Source: Taxillus chinensis (Eukaryota; Streptophyta; Magnoliopsida; Santalales; Loranthaceae). Taken from it: DNA of 64,000 nt. Shown in pieces: positions 31,542 through 43,167 of the stretch (the first letter of the stretch is position 1; each line of letters begins with the position of its first letter). The stretch lies in assembly GCA_023512835.1 (NCBI GenBank), contig CM042089.1:56888407-56952406 (forward strand), in the 5' to 3' direction. Made by a program: the position numbers and the translations under genes. The notes under the pieces were generated by a model. It saw only the letters and a list, made by a program, of their open reading frames with translations. It made no database searches and was not told the origin of the DNA.

Positions 31542-32920
31542 TGATGGTCCCTTGGAGCCTAGAGGGGGGTGAATAGGCTCTTATCGAAACTCTTTTCTTT
31601 CTCTTAAGACACAAACACTTATCTAGTTAAATGATAGAATCACTGCGGAAGATAACCAGATAGTGGAAGTATTTTGTTTTATTATCACAAGATAAATGCA
31701 ACAAAATAGAAGCAAGACTCTCTTACACTCTGTTTACAAATGAACTCACACACTAGCCAAATTCTATCTCCCAAAATTAAAGCCGCTTGTGTATACACAG
31801 GGTTAATCTTTTCTTACAAATGCACATGCGCACCCACTTACACAAATGTACAAGTATGAACATTTATACAAAACATTCCTAAGAGACAACCTTGGAACTT
31901 GTAGTTCCGGAATGCGTTCACCACTAACTATCCCTCGGTAATCTCTCTGCCTTGACTGCTGTGGTTTGTGGAGCTCAAGATCTTGGGTTTGAAGAGTATA
32001 AGTGCGTTTGTGAGTTCCCAAATACAATTAAGGTTGTGTCCACATATCCGGGTGATCCACGTGTAAGATTCTTCAGGTTCTCAATGAGTTTGTCTTACAT
32101 CGGGACACCGCGAGCTGATAACTTTAAATGCGGTTGAGTTGAAGCAGTATCTTCTTGGTCCGGTGTAATTTTCCTTACTCCGTAGCTAATGAAGCTCGGA
32201 ACCTTACTCCATGTCAGTGATTGCTTACTCCGTATCTATTTGGTACTGGAATCCTTAGTCCGTGCCAGCGCTTCCTTACTCCGCATGTAAGTTCCTTACT
32301 CCGTATGTAAATTCCTTACTCCGGGCGAGTCTTAAAGGGTCGGATGACTTATTCCGTATCAGTGCTTCCTTACTCCGCATGTAAGTTCCTTACTCCGTAT
32401 GTAAATTCCTTACTCCGTATGTAAGTTCCTTACTCCGTATGTAAGTTCCTTACTCCGGGCGAGTCTTAAAAGATCGAAGTCCTTACTCCATACTAGCGCT
32501 TCCTTACTCCGTATGAGTAAGTTATCCGGATTCCTTATTCCGTATCTAGTTTGTTTACTCCGTGCGAATAAAGGCTCGGATCCTTATTCCGCATCAATAC
32601 TTCCTTACTCCGCATTAGTTTGACTAGGTCCGTTTGAGGTACTTAAGAACATATTCCGCAATCCATAGCTTTTAAGTTCTTAGTCCGCACGAATGTTCCT
32701 TATTCCGTATGTATTGATGACTTGGTTATTTACCAAGTGTTTGATGACACTCACTCTTGTCCGGATCAGGATTATGTATCCTGTCCTTAGCTTTGCTCTC
32801 ACGAGTGCATCTTCGGATTAATAACACATCTTCTGCAACAATCAAATAAACATAAAAGATCTCAGATCAAATTACATAAGGCTTTATCAGCATTATCCAA
32901 ATTCTGGGTTTGATCCAACA
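31542..32920 (-). repeat. 3' LTR of Sirevirus B
   Basis: 1379 bp. On the minus strand it starts TGTTGGATCAAACC-like and ends GGGACCATCA. Contains the TTCCTTACTCCGTATGTAAG array (32160-32620), the palindrome at 32720-32738 and a TATA-like site at 31861-31870. Confidence 0.95.
32160..32700. repeat. Minisatellite in 3' LTR of B
   Basis: Repeats of TTACTCCGTATG, in places as exact 20-bp tandem units. One unit fewer than the 5' LTR near 32300. Confidence 0.9.
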
Positions 32921-32931
32921 ATCTCCCCCAA
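32921..32931 (-). other. Polypurine tract of Sirevirus B
   Basis: Minus-strand TTGGGGGAGAT, next to the LTR boundary at 32920. Confidence 0.88.
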
Positions 32932-33063
32932 TTATGGATATGCCCAAACCCTTTATAATCTGATCCTGGTAAGCGGTCAAAAAGATAATATACAGAATAT
33001 ACATCACAACCAATTTCATTTAACAAGAACTAAGTACAATTCAGCCTTAATACAAGATTTTCA

Positions 33064-35799
33064 CTAAGGTACATAAGGCTTACTATACTTGAAGATCATA
33101 GTTGTTGCCTTCTCTCTAAGCTCCATTGTCCGCTTCATCGTATAAGTAGTGTGTTGGCTCCACGATTTGTCCACAATCAAAAATGACTTGATGAAGTAAC
33201 AGACAAAGGCCCCGCAGCCTATCTCCATCTGGTTGTTGTGGCACTTGCTTCTTGCCCCGAATGTCGCCTTCGACTTCTCGGTTGGACCCAAGGGTGTGAT
33301 GCCCAACTCTTCATATAAACCGGCTTTCTTCACAGCTTCAGTCAGCCTGAGACACAGTGGTTCCCATTGATTCTTTCTTACAAAGTGCTCCACTATCTGA
33401 TGAGAATCAATGAGAATCATTTGCTTGGACTGAATCATGAAGACAACCATCATGAAGTGTGACGACATGATCCGGTACGGAATGAGGATAGTTGAGAGAG
33501 TTTTCCATGGCTTGCTATCCTCAGCAGTTCCGTCGATGAAGGACTGAATTAGATCCACACTGGGAAGATAGCCTTCATTCCAACATGGCAGAACTTCAAA
33601 CAAGTGCCCGTCCTTGTATAGAGATGGAAACAGCCTCATCTCTATTTTAGCAGCCCTCGAGAAGTTGTCAATGTCTTCTGTAGTAAAGAGTCCTTTCTCC
33701 GAACAAAGAGTCTGAATGTCGTCCAGGGAGAAAGGGTACATTTTAGAAAGACATCTTCTCTCAGCAGAAGACGCTGCATAGGACTTCATTGCTTTGCGAA
33801 CACTTCCATCCGCATCAGAAGGGTCAAACGCCATATATGATGGGAGGAAGGTGTCGGCTGCGGGTGAGGAGGATGGAGGAGGAGCTGGAGCTGCAGTAGA
33901 GGAGCTTGGTTGAGAGAAACGGCTTCGTTTGGGAATTTGAACTCCCTAAAGCACTGAAGTGGCAGGCCGCTTCTCAGTCCGAGTAGATGGTTATGGTGCA
34001 GAAGGAGTAGACGGATCAGATGACACTTTCTCCCCCGGTTTGGCAGATCGCCGGGAAGCAATGGGAGGACGAGCCATCGTGTGCGCCAGGTCCACGAAGG
34101 AGGTAGACAATGAATGGATGGACGAGGCGACGAGATCCATTTTCTGCTCCATTGAAGTGGAGGAGTCAGTGAGAGCGGAGAGGAGTTGGGCGCCGAGGGC
34201 ATCAACCTTGGCAGTGATGGCGGAAATTTGGGCGCTTTGAGCTTGGGCGTGTCAGTCCAGCTGGGCGGAAAGCACAGCGTCGAAGTGGACCGTGCCAAAA
34301 AAGGCACGCCCAAGGACCAATTCCGGAGCTTTAGAGGACTCCCCCGCATGAACAGGAGCAGGAGTGCGTTGGGCAGAGGAGTCCGTAGGAGTATCAGCAG
34401 CAGCAGCAGCAGAAGGGGTATCCGGAGCATCAGAGGCATCCGGAGCAGCTGACCCGCTGTGACCAGAAAGGTCAACCACGGGAATAGCGGCAGCAGGAGA
34501 AGAGGGGCCAGCCTTAGTAGGAGAAGGACCCCTAGCAGAATGTGCTAGGGTGGAGGGAGTAGTGAACGCCACATCTGGAATGGAGGCCGGCGTAAGAAAG
34601 TCGTGATCCATGTTCCAGATGATCATTGTCTCCGGGGATTGGGTATGGCGTGTGTAAAACACCCGGAGATCGTTGTCAGGAATGGAGGCGGTGTGGGCAA
34701 GGCTAAAACGGAGCCATAGGTCCGTTAAGGTGTCGGCGGAGAGATGGTCAAGGTAATCTCGGGGTTGAGGTAGGGGAGGCAAAGGGGCTTCCGGAGAAGA
34801 GGCCGGGACATCAGCAGTGGCGGCCGCAACAGCGGTATCAACCGCGGCAGCAACAGCGGAGGAGGAGGGAGTGGGGACATCCGCAGCAGAGGGGGCTGAG
34901 GAAACAGCTTTAGGAGCACTGCGCTGAGATGGCCCCGCAACCTCGGATGGGTCGGCACGAACGCTGTGCTGGGAGGCCCGAGAATGAGAGGGTGCTGCAA
35001 CGGACCGAATTCGGGAGGATCGGGGTGCAGAACTGACATCAGGGGCTTGGCTGTCGGAGGGGTCACCAACAGAACTGCCTTGTTGTTCCGAGGCAGGGAG
35101 TATGCGGAGAGCTGCAGATGGTTGGCGGGCTGTCATGTTCCCATCCGGCGTAAGATAACGAAGGTAATAAGCCGGAGGAAATGGAACAGCATCATATCGG
35201 GCAAAATGGTCCGGATTAAGATGCCGGAAGACAATGCTGAGGATGCGCTCGAAGGAATGGTTCTTGGGACCATTCTGCAGCAACCGAAACAAGAACATCC
35301 CCCAATCCATTGGAAGACCTTCAAAAACGCCGTACATGGCCAAGAGAAGGTCGTACGGAACGGAGTCGAGGGCGGATGTGCGAGCCAGTAAGTAGCGACT
35401 CAAGATGGTCGCCATACATCGATAGCAACCTTGGAAGGATTTCACCTTGTATTCCTTGCCTTTTTGTGTGCAACCCATAGAAGCCGCCATTGGATCGGCA
35501 TCTGGGCGTTGTGGTTCACCAAGAGGTAGGTGGAGAGCAGCGCAGAGAACGGCCGGAGTGATGATGATGGATTCACCGCGGACATAAGAGGTTATGGAAT
35601 CGGTGGTGCAGCAAATCCGTTGGTAATACTCAATGATGTCGTCGATAAGAAGATCGACGGGATTGGAGATCAGGTTGAGTATATGTGAGGCTTCAAGGAG
35701 AGGGCGAAGCTGGAAAAACCAATCCGGAGGATTAGAGACAGCATTCCAATCAACCAGATGGCCAGGATTAACGCCGGAAAGAGAGATCCTGGGTGCCAT
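33064..35799 (-). pseudogene. Sirevirus B ORF3: transposon-associated domain plus C48/Ulp1-like domain, broken
   Basis: It starts MAPRISLSGVNPGHLVDW at 35799 and is colinear with A. The first frame runs 515 residues through the N-terminal domain (VRGESI, KSFQGCYRCM), the linker and the conserved SADTLTDLW block, to a TGA at 34252-34254 where A has Arg. More stops follow in 33835-34250. The C48-like part is open from 33834 to 33064: HFMMVVF and LIDSHQ keep the His and Asp, and GCGAFVCYF keeps the Cys. A -1 change near 33257 and a +1 near 33217 leave about 14 codons out of frame, which destroys the Q-x-DG-x-x-C context. It ends YVP like A and D. Protease activity is very unlikely in this copy. 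Confidence 0.85.
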
Positions 35800-37467
35800 T
35801 GCAAATGAAATTTGAAGGACAAGAGGAAAGGTGAGGTCTTGGCGATGGAAGGAGCAACGAGAGGTTTAGGGATTTGAAATGAGCAATACTCGTGCTTCGC
35901 AGGAATAATCAGAACATATAAGACCGAGTCCGCAAATGTCAGTGGGTCTAGGAATTGGCGAGTGAAACAGGGACCCGCTTGACAGGCTGATGTCATTAGT
36001 CTGGATATCGATGCGCCTCCGAATGAACGATGTCGTGGAGACCACATGACTAAGTAAGTGTAACAGCTGGTTGCCATCCAGAGAAGTGTGTGTGCATCCC
36101 GAGATTTGCATTTAATGAATCATCATGATTCCTCCTCAAAAGCACGTGACATATAGGAAGACTTGGATTGTCGCAATTAAACTGTGTCAGGAGTCCGGAG
36201 GAATGAACCGACAATCATCCGGAGTAAATAATAGTCGAGGAAGAGTATCCGGATGAAAAGTATACCGTGTTCGTAGTAGACAGAGTTCGGTGAGAGAGTA
36301 AAGTAAATTCCTTTGCAGTCAATAAGTCGAAGAGAAGAGAAGTACCACAACACTTCAAATCCAAGACTATGGACTAGATTTATCGATACGGTTGCAAAGA
36401 GAATCTGAACCTGTAGCTAAAGAAAAAATGAACTGAAAATACAAAAGCTTAATAGGCAAGGATTAGTATGGATTAGGGAAAATAATCAGTGAAAAACGAC
36501 ATAATCTGAACTAATGAGAAACAGAACTTATGCATTACTAAGCATGCAAGAGACATATACATACGTGAGAATGATCAATATTACTGAATCAGGGCATATG
36601 TCAGATAACAATACACAAGTTCATATAGGTCAACATAGCGAAACCGTCTTGCTGAACAACGTAGCTAAGATTAATTAAAGATCATATGATTTGGCCAATT
36701 TAGGATTCATGAGTGAAAAATGTGGAAGTGAACACATGTCAAAAGTAAGCAAGTGATTAGCCGATTAAAATGCATGGTTGAAGAAAGAAAATACATCCAA
36801 GCATGCCACTTTTCTGACCCTAAACAGCATGTCCAGTGATCCAGGAAGTAAAAGTTTAGAGGAGGGAGTATCCGAGACATATTAGGGGTTCATTATTGCT
36901 CCCCCGTAGATCATTTAATCCTCTCAATGAAGAGCTCCCCCTCAAATAGACAGCCAGGAAAGAGGTCATGAGACATATACGGGGGTATTCTGAATAATAT
37001 ATAAAGCATTTTCTCCCCCGTAGATTGTGCAATCCTCTCGATTGACATTTTTGGTTTGTAGAATTCAAGCTTGTCTATCTTATTAGAAAACTATACTTGG
37101 TGCGACGCATCACGATTGAGTATTCATCCACCAGGCATTCCGAGCTAACCCATTTCATTTCTTCAACTATACATGTTAATAGAGTAATCTAAATGAACAT
37201 CTTGTTGTCATGTGGTGATTAGTGGAAATTAAGATCATGAAACCAAGAAAGAGGTAAATCATATAAACTTTAATCATGTTAGCTTAAACGACTTGATCGG
37301 GAAACGTAAGCATCCTCCCATAATGAAGTTGATATTAATATCGAAGCATGAAGCCGTTAATCGATAAGTATGACCAGCATTAAAATCGGTATGTATCTTC
37401 CACTTTCAATAAAAGCACAATCCATGTTCTGATAGTAAGTATCCTGTTGGGTAAATTAAATATGAAA
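35800..37467 (-). other. Sirevirus B spacer between RNase H and ORF3
   Basis: Non-coding, colinear with A. Contains the PPT-like blocks (TCTCCCCCGTAGAT at 37011-37026 and CTCCCCCGTAGATC near 36899-36912 on the plus strand). It shows the empty target site of solo LTR H. Confidence 0.8.
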
Positions 37468-38870
37468 CTATGCGAAAAAGTCGAGCATACCTAAACGGAA
37501 GAGTAGTTCGAGAGAATCTTGCATCAGGTAGGGGCTTTGTAAAAATGTCGGCCATTGATCTTCGGTAGCAACGTGTTCTAGTGAGATGTGACTTTTAAGA
37601 ACATGATCACGTATGAAGTGATACCGGACTTCAATATGCTTCGTCTTAGGATGCATGACAGGATTGTTGCTGATAGCAATAGCGCTAGTGTTGTCGCAGT
37701 AGAGTGGAATAGATGACATGTTGAAACCGTAGTCGATAAGTTGACTTTGCATCCGAGTAGTCGTGCGCAGCAACTCCCGATAGCTATGTATTCCGCTTCA
37801 GCATAGAGGTTGATACGGAATTCGCATCTTCTCGAACCATGAAATTAATCTATTTCCAAGAAACCGACATGTACCACTTGTGCTCTTCCTGTCGATGCGA
37901 CATCCAGTGAAGTCGGCATCAGAGTATCCGGATAAGGTGAAGTTTGACTCCTTTGGGTACCAGAGTCCCAAATTCATCATTCCCTTGAGATACCTTAATA
38001 TCCGTTTAACACGAAGCATATGTGACTCCTTGGGATTCACTTGGTATCGTGCACAGATGCAAGTTGCAAACATAATGTCTGGGCGACTTGCTGTAAGATA
38101 CAGCAAGGATCCGATCATCCCTCTATAGTCAGTCACATTTACTGATATGCCGTCAACATCCGGATCTAACTTGGCACTGACGGGAGATGAGCCTTCCATA
38201 CCAAACTTCTTAATAAGATCGCGAGTGTACTTAGCTTGATTAATGAAGATTCCTTCCTTTAATTGTTTAACTTCTATTCCAAGGAAGTAGGACAGTTCTC
38301 CCATCATGCTCATCTCAAACTTGCCTGTCATCAACTTAGCAAACTCTTCACAAAGCTTCGGATTCGTTGATCCGAAAATGATATCATCCACATATATTTG
38401 TACGATCAGAGTGTGTCCTTTCTCTTTTCGTAGAAATAGGGTGGTGTCTATCTTCCCTTTTTGGAAGTTGTGAGCAAGTAGGAATTCTGACAATGTGTCG
38501 TACCAGGCTCTTGGAGCTTGCTTCAAACCATATAAAGCTTTCCGAAGCTTGTAGACAAGATGTCCTGCCTTAGGTTCAATGAAGCCGGGAGGTCGTTCAA
38601 CGTACACCTCCTCTTGAAGATCTCCATTCAGGAATGCGCTCTTGACGTCCATTTGATAAACTATGAAGTTTTCATATGAAGCATATGCCAGAAACATCTG
38701 AATTGCCTCAAGTCTTGCTACCGGAGCAAAGGTCTCATCATAATTTATTCCTTCTTCTTGACAATATCCTTTGGCTACCAGTCTAGCTTTGTTCCGGATA
38801 ACTATTCCATCCGCATCAAGCTTGTTCCGGAACACCCATTTAACGCCAATGACTTGCTAAGACTTAGGCC
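37468..38870 (-). pseudogene. Sirevirus B pol: reverse transcriptase and RNase H, broken
   Basis: RT is open from 38835 to about 37800: [51 protein letters not shown] (38384-38395). A CAG-to-TAG change just upstream (near 38860) separates it from the integrase end. RNase H begins [11 protein letters not shown] and KSTSGTC. An indel near 37800-37830 then shifts the frame, so the AEAEYIA segment is lost from the frame, and the end (YCDNTSAI, TKHIEVRYHFI, VATEDQ) is read from 37773 to 37468. Domain identity is certain; several lesions prevent one product. Confidence 0.92.
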
Positions 38871-40437
38871 TTGGTACTAAGGTCCACAAATTATTTCTTT
38901 TAAATTGATTCAGCTCTTCTTGCATGGCTTCTATCCAATTCGAATCCTAAAGAGCTTCATCTACCACCTTTGGTTCTATTTGAGATAGAAAACACGAGTA
39001 AAGGCTCATGTTGGAGGTGGCTGCTCTTGTTCTTACACCAACAATAGGATCACCAATCACTTGATCTGAGGGATGGTTTCGAGTCCATCTGTAATTCTGT
39101 GCATGTGATGGATGATCTTGAATAATTTGAAGCTCTTCTAGATTAGGTGGTTCAGTTGTATCCACTGGTTGAGCTTCGTCCGGATTAGATGTTTCCGTAT
39201 TGAGAAGGATGGTTGAACTAGATGGTTCTTCAACACTGTTTTTTCAGTGTTAACTAGTCCGGACGGACTTGAAGGTGCTCCGAAATTTTGGGTATCCGTA
39301 GGAGTATGTCCGGAGCTAAATGGTAGTCCGGAGTCCGAGTCATCCGTAGCATCATCCATATAATTTCTTTGTGCTTCGTTGATGCCACGTGGTTGGTCAA
39401 GATGTGTAACAGGAACATTCATAAACTTTGAATAATCGACGTTGTTGTCCATGACCTGCACATTAGAACTTGAAGAACTGACTTTTGACCAATCAAGGTT
39501 AGTTTCATCAAAGGTCACATGGATAGATTCTTCAACTTTAAAAAGTTTTTTATTGAAGACCCGATAAGCTTTGCTATGAAATGAGTACCCGACAAAGATC
39601 CCATCATCAGATTTTGGTTCAAATTTATTCCGGGGTTCTTTGCCGTTGTTCAGTATATAGCAAGTACACCCAAAGGCTCTGAAATGTGAAATTGAAGGCT
39701 TTCGTCCTCTCCACATCTCATAGGGTGTTTTCATGGTAGATTTATTTATTAGAGTTTATGTTCTGAACATAGCAGGCAGTGGACACAGCTTCAGCCCATA
39801 GACTGAGAGGAAGCGTTGCCCCTGCTAACATAGATCTGCCAGCCTCGACTAAAGTGCGATTCTTGCGCTCAACTACCCCATTTTGTTGAGGAGTTTTGGG
39901 CGCAGAGAAGTCATGTTGTATGCCCTGTTCAGAACAATATGATCTCATTTCTGAAAAATCAAATTCTGTACCATGATCACACCTGATGCACTTTATGCTC
40001 AGTCCTTGTGATTTGCTTATCCAGTTGAAAAGATCTACAAGATGCTCAAAAGTTTGATCCTTTGATTTCAGGAACATCACCCATGTGTATCTGGTGAAAT
40101 CATCGATAACCACTAGGGTATATCTCGCACCAGCTAGTGACGGAACAGATATAGGACCACATAGGTCCATATGAACAAGTTGTAGAGGAGCAGTTATTGA
40201 ATTAATTGATTTGCTCTTAAAGCTATGCTTGGTCTGTTTGCCCAGTTGGCATTCTCGACAGAGAGAGTCTCTGGAGAACTTGAGTTTTGGTAGACCAGTG
40301 ACAAGATCAAGTGACGCTAATTTAGACAGAGTCTTAAAGTTTAAATGTGCGCATCGCTTGTGCCATAGCCAACTATCTTCATCTGATGCTTTAGTGAGGA
40401 AGCATACAGGGTCAGAAGAATTATTTCTTAAGACCAC
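38871..40437 (-). pseudogene. Sirevirus B pol: integrase, broken
   Basis: GAG-pre-integrase WHKRCAH and CREC, then integrase with HMDLCGP, RCDHGTEFD and NGVVERKNRTL in one open frame from 40437 to 39742. A frameshift near 39745 moves the MKTPYEMWRGRKP segment to 39734-39138. A one-base deletion in an A-run near 39240 shifts again, and a CGG-to-TAG change at about 38948 stops the C-terminal linker. Compared with A, B keeps Trp where A has a stop near 497, so the two copies were inactivated independently. Confidence 0.92.
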
Positions 40438-40499
40438 TGAGTAAATGTCCCCATCTCTTGATCCGGATAACTTAACATCTCCAGGATAAGTTTTCTCTT

Positions 40500-40800
40500 C
40501 TTGTCAGGTGTTGGACAAAAAGGAAACAAGAAATCCTTTGTCACATAAATTACTGACACTTAGCAAATTATGCTTTAAACCTTCGACTAGTGCAACTCTA
40601 GTGATTGATACACAGCCGTTAGTTAAGGTGCCATACCCGACAGTCTTACCTTTGCTGTTGTCGCCATATGAAACGGATGGACCTTGTTTATCATTAACTT
40701 CTACAAGCGAGTTTGATCAACCGTCATATGTCCCGGAGCATCCACTATCAAGGATCCACTTGCTTTTATTGATCTTTAACTTCAAGTGATCCGGCAATGC
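40500..40800 (-). pseudogene. Sirevirus B pol: aspartic protease region, broken
   Basis: Minus-strand WILDSGCSG, with the catalytic Asp codon at 40747-40749, is the copia protease motif. The following His-Met-Thr part of the motif is out of frame and a stop follows shortly after. The remainder (VGYGTLTNGCVSITRVALVEGLKHNLLSVSNL) is the usual flap-to-C-terminal stretch. Confidence 0.8.
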
Positions 40801-43107
40801 ATTCCAGAGATGCTCCTGAAAGACAACAGTTTACACTTTTGGTGCCCAAACTTGTTTCGGGCGGTTAGAGAGAGCAAGAGATTGTCAACATTTACGGATT
40901 TGATTTTGCTAGGACTTTTAGCTCTCCAAGTTGACTTTAGCTTGTTAGTTTCAGCTACCTCTTTTATTTGGGTTTTCTTGGGAGAGATACTCCTTCGAGG
41001 TTTAGATTTTGTTTTGCTCGAAGAACCCTTTTTGTTTAACTGATCTTTATTGATATGAAATTGATTACAAAGCCAATTATCAGATAAACTCCAACACTCA
41101 TAGTGATAATGACCTATCTCCCTACAAATGGAACAGACACTATAATGTGAAGTACAAACAGGGGATACAGGTCTCTTAGATTTTACAGACTTTCTACTCT
41201 GTTCCCTGTGGCCTAATCCATTGCGTTTGGGTGACGCGCTCTTGGCCCTAGATGCATCAGCCTTAGCCTTGTCTTTCTTTTTGGGTGCTACGCTTTTGGC
41301 TTTAACTGCAGCGACCTTCCCTTCATCTTTAGTTACGGGTGCTACTGCTTCGGGAAGTGCGATAATGACCTCGACTCCACAGTCATAAACTATGGTGCCA
41401 CCTGAAATGAAACCATCCAACGGTTTAGATGTACTAACAGGATATAAGTTGGTTAGTTTAGGAGTGAAATCCGGAGGACACTCAGTAGCTTGAGCTATGG
41501 ATGTTGATGACTCGGAACCTAGGCCAGGTTTGACTCGGATGTCGTCAGGATCGGTCCCTAAAGGTATAGGCTATTTCCCCGGATTTTAGCCACTTACGAT
41601 TTATTTCCTTTTCCTGTTCTAGTTCATTTTCGAGTCTTTTTTACTATAACTTTTAGGCCTGAGAGATTGGTATTTAACAAATGATTTTCAGCTCTTAGAT
41701 CGTGATACCAAGCTTCTTTTCCTCTCGAAGTCAGTGATGTCCTTTTCGAGTCTATTAATAGTAAATTCAAGACGTTTATTCTGACTTTCCATATCTTTGT
41801 ACATTTGAGTAATTATTAGTCTCTCATTCTTTTCATGATCACACGCAGTAGTAAGAGATTCTAATTTACTCAGGAGCTCAGAGATAGAAGGTACCTCAGT
41901 ATGTGCCATGAGGCAGACGTTCGGCTTAGTGGTTGGCTCATCATCCGAGGATTCCTCCTCTTCTTCCGAGCCACTCATGTATTTTGTCACGAGCGCCTTC
42001 CTCTTGTTCTTGCTGTTGTCTGAGGTGGAGCGGTGAGGAGTTACCTTGTCACTTTTCTCGGCCACTTTTGATTTGGACCTGCATTCCTTGGCCCAGTGAC
42101 CGGTTTTCCCACAGTTGAAACATTCCTGGGAACTGGACTCCGGTCGCTCCTTCCTTTGGAAAGATGATGATGAGCGTCTCCTGAACCCTTTTCTGCTTTT
42201 CCGTAGGAATCACTCAAAGGATTTGACAAGAAGTGCTATCTCCTCCTCCTCGTCAGAATCAGAATTCTCGGACACGTCCGTATCATCATTCCTCAGTATG
42301 TTTAGACATTCTGTAGCTTTGAGAGCTACCCCTTTTCTTTTTGAGCTATTTTCTCATCCCGGTCAGAGTACTTAAACCTGACTTCGTGAGTCCGCAGCTC
42401 TCCATATAGTTCTTCAAGGGGAACATACTGCCAGTTCTTGTCTGATTGCATCTGGAGTTGTTTGGAATAGTAGCGATCCGGCAAGGAGCGAAAGAACTTG
42501 TCATTGATCTGGGATTGAGAATAGTGCTCATTGACGGTCTTGACTCAAGAATGAGCTTGCCGAATCTCCGATAGATGCTTTCGAGTGATTCGCCTGGTTT
42601 ATGATTGAAACTCTCAAAGTTCCGTCCGAGAGTACGAGATCACGTTACGTATCCGGGACCGACTCCCCTCATAGAGGATTGTCGGTTTGTCCCAAACGGC
42701 TTTTCTTGTCGTGCAGCCCCTGGACGTCCGTGAAAGCCTCGGAATCCAAAGACGATGTAACATAAGCCAGAGCCTTTTCACTAGCGCACTGCCAGGCTCT
42801 TTCATCGTTGGTAAGTTCAGCATCTGTCTTTGGCCTCCTAACTCCATGTTCTCCGATAGTCATCGGAATTGGAATCTCCTAATGAAGACATGGCCACATA
42901 AGATGATCATGGCATACCATAAACATCCTCAGGTGTGAATTTGGGCGGTTTCATCAGAGTAAAGCCAGAACTCCGTGGTTGAGAAGCGGCGGCAGCAGCA
43001 GGTTGAGGTGGGTCGACATTTTCACTGCTGCTTCGATTCGGGATGGGCTCCTATGCACCTCCGGAGTTAAGGCGAGTGTTGAATAGCATATTGCTTTCTT
43101 CGGCCAT
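40801..43107 (-). pseudogene. Sirevirus B gag, broken, with two zinc knuckles
   Basis: The start at 43107 corresponds to MAEESNM in A. A CAA-to-TAG change about 19 codons in and a 29-bp deletion near 42920 (relative to A) disrupt the N-terminal half. Further downstream the frame holds a first CCHC knuckle, FNCGKTGHWAKEC (about 42080-42120), a coiled-coil-like middle and, after a Lys-rich stretch, a second knuckle CSICREIGHYHYEC (41093-41134). Two knuckles and a long basic C-terminal part are usual for Sirevirus Gag. This copy shows what the truncated A gag has lost. Confidence 0.88.
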
Positions 43108-43153
43108 TTCGAGATTGAAAGAGTGGGATCTCTACTTAGAACAAATAGAACTT

Positions 43154-43167
43154 GCTCTGATACCACT
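43154..43167 (-). other. Primer-binding site of Sirevirus B
   Basis: Minus-strand AGTGGTATCAGAGC directly after the LTR end. Confidence 0.92.
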
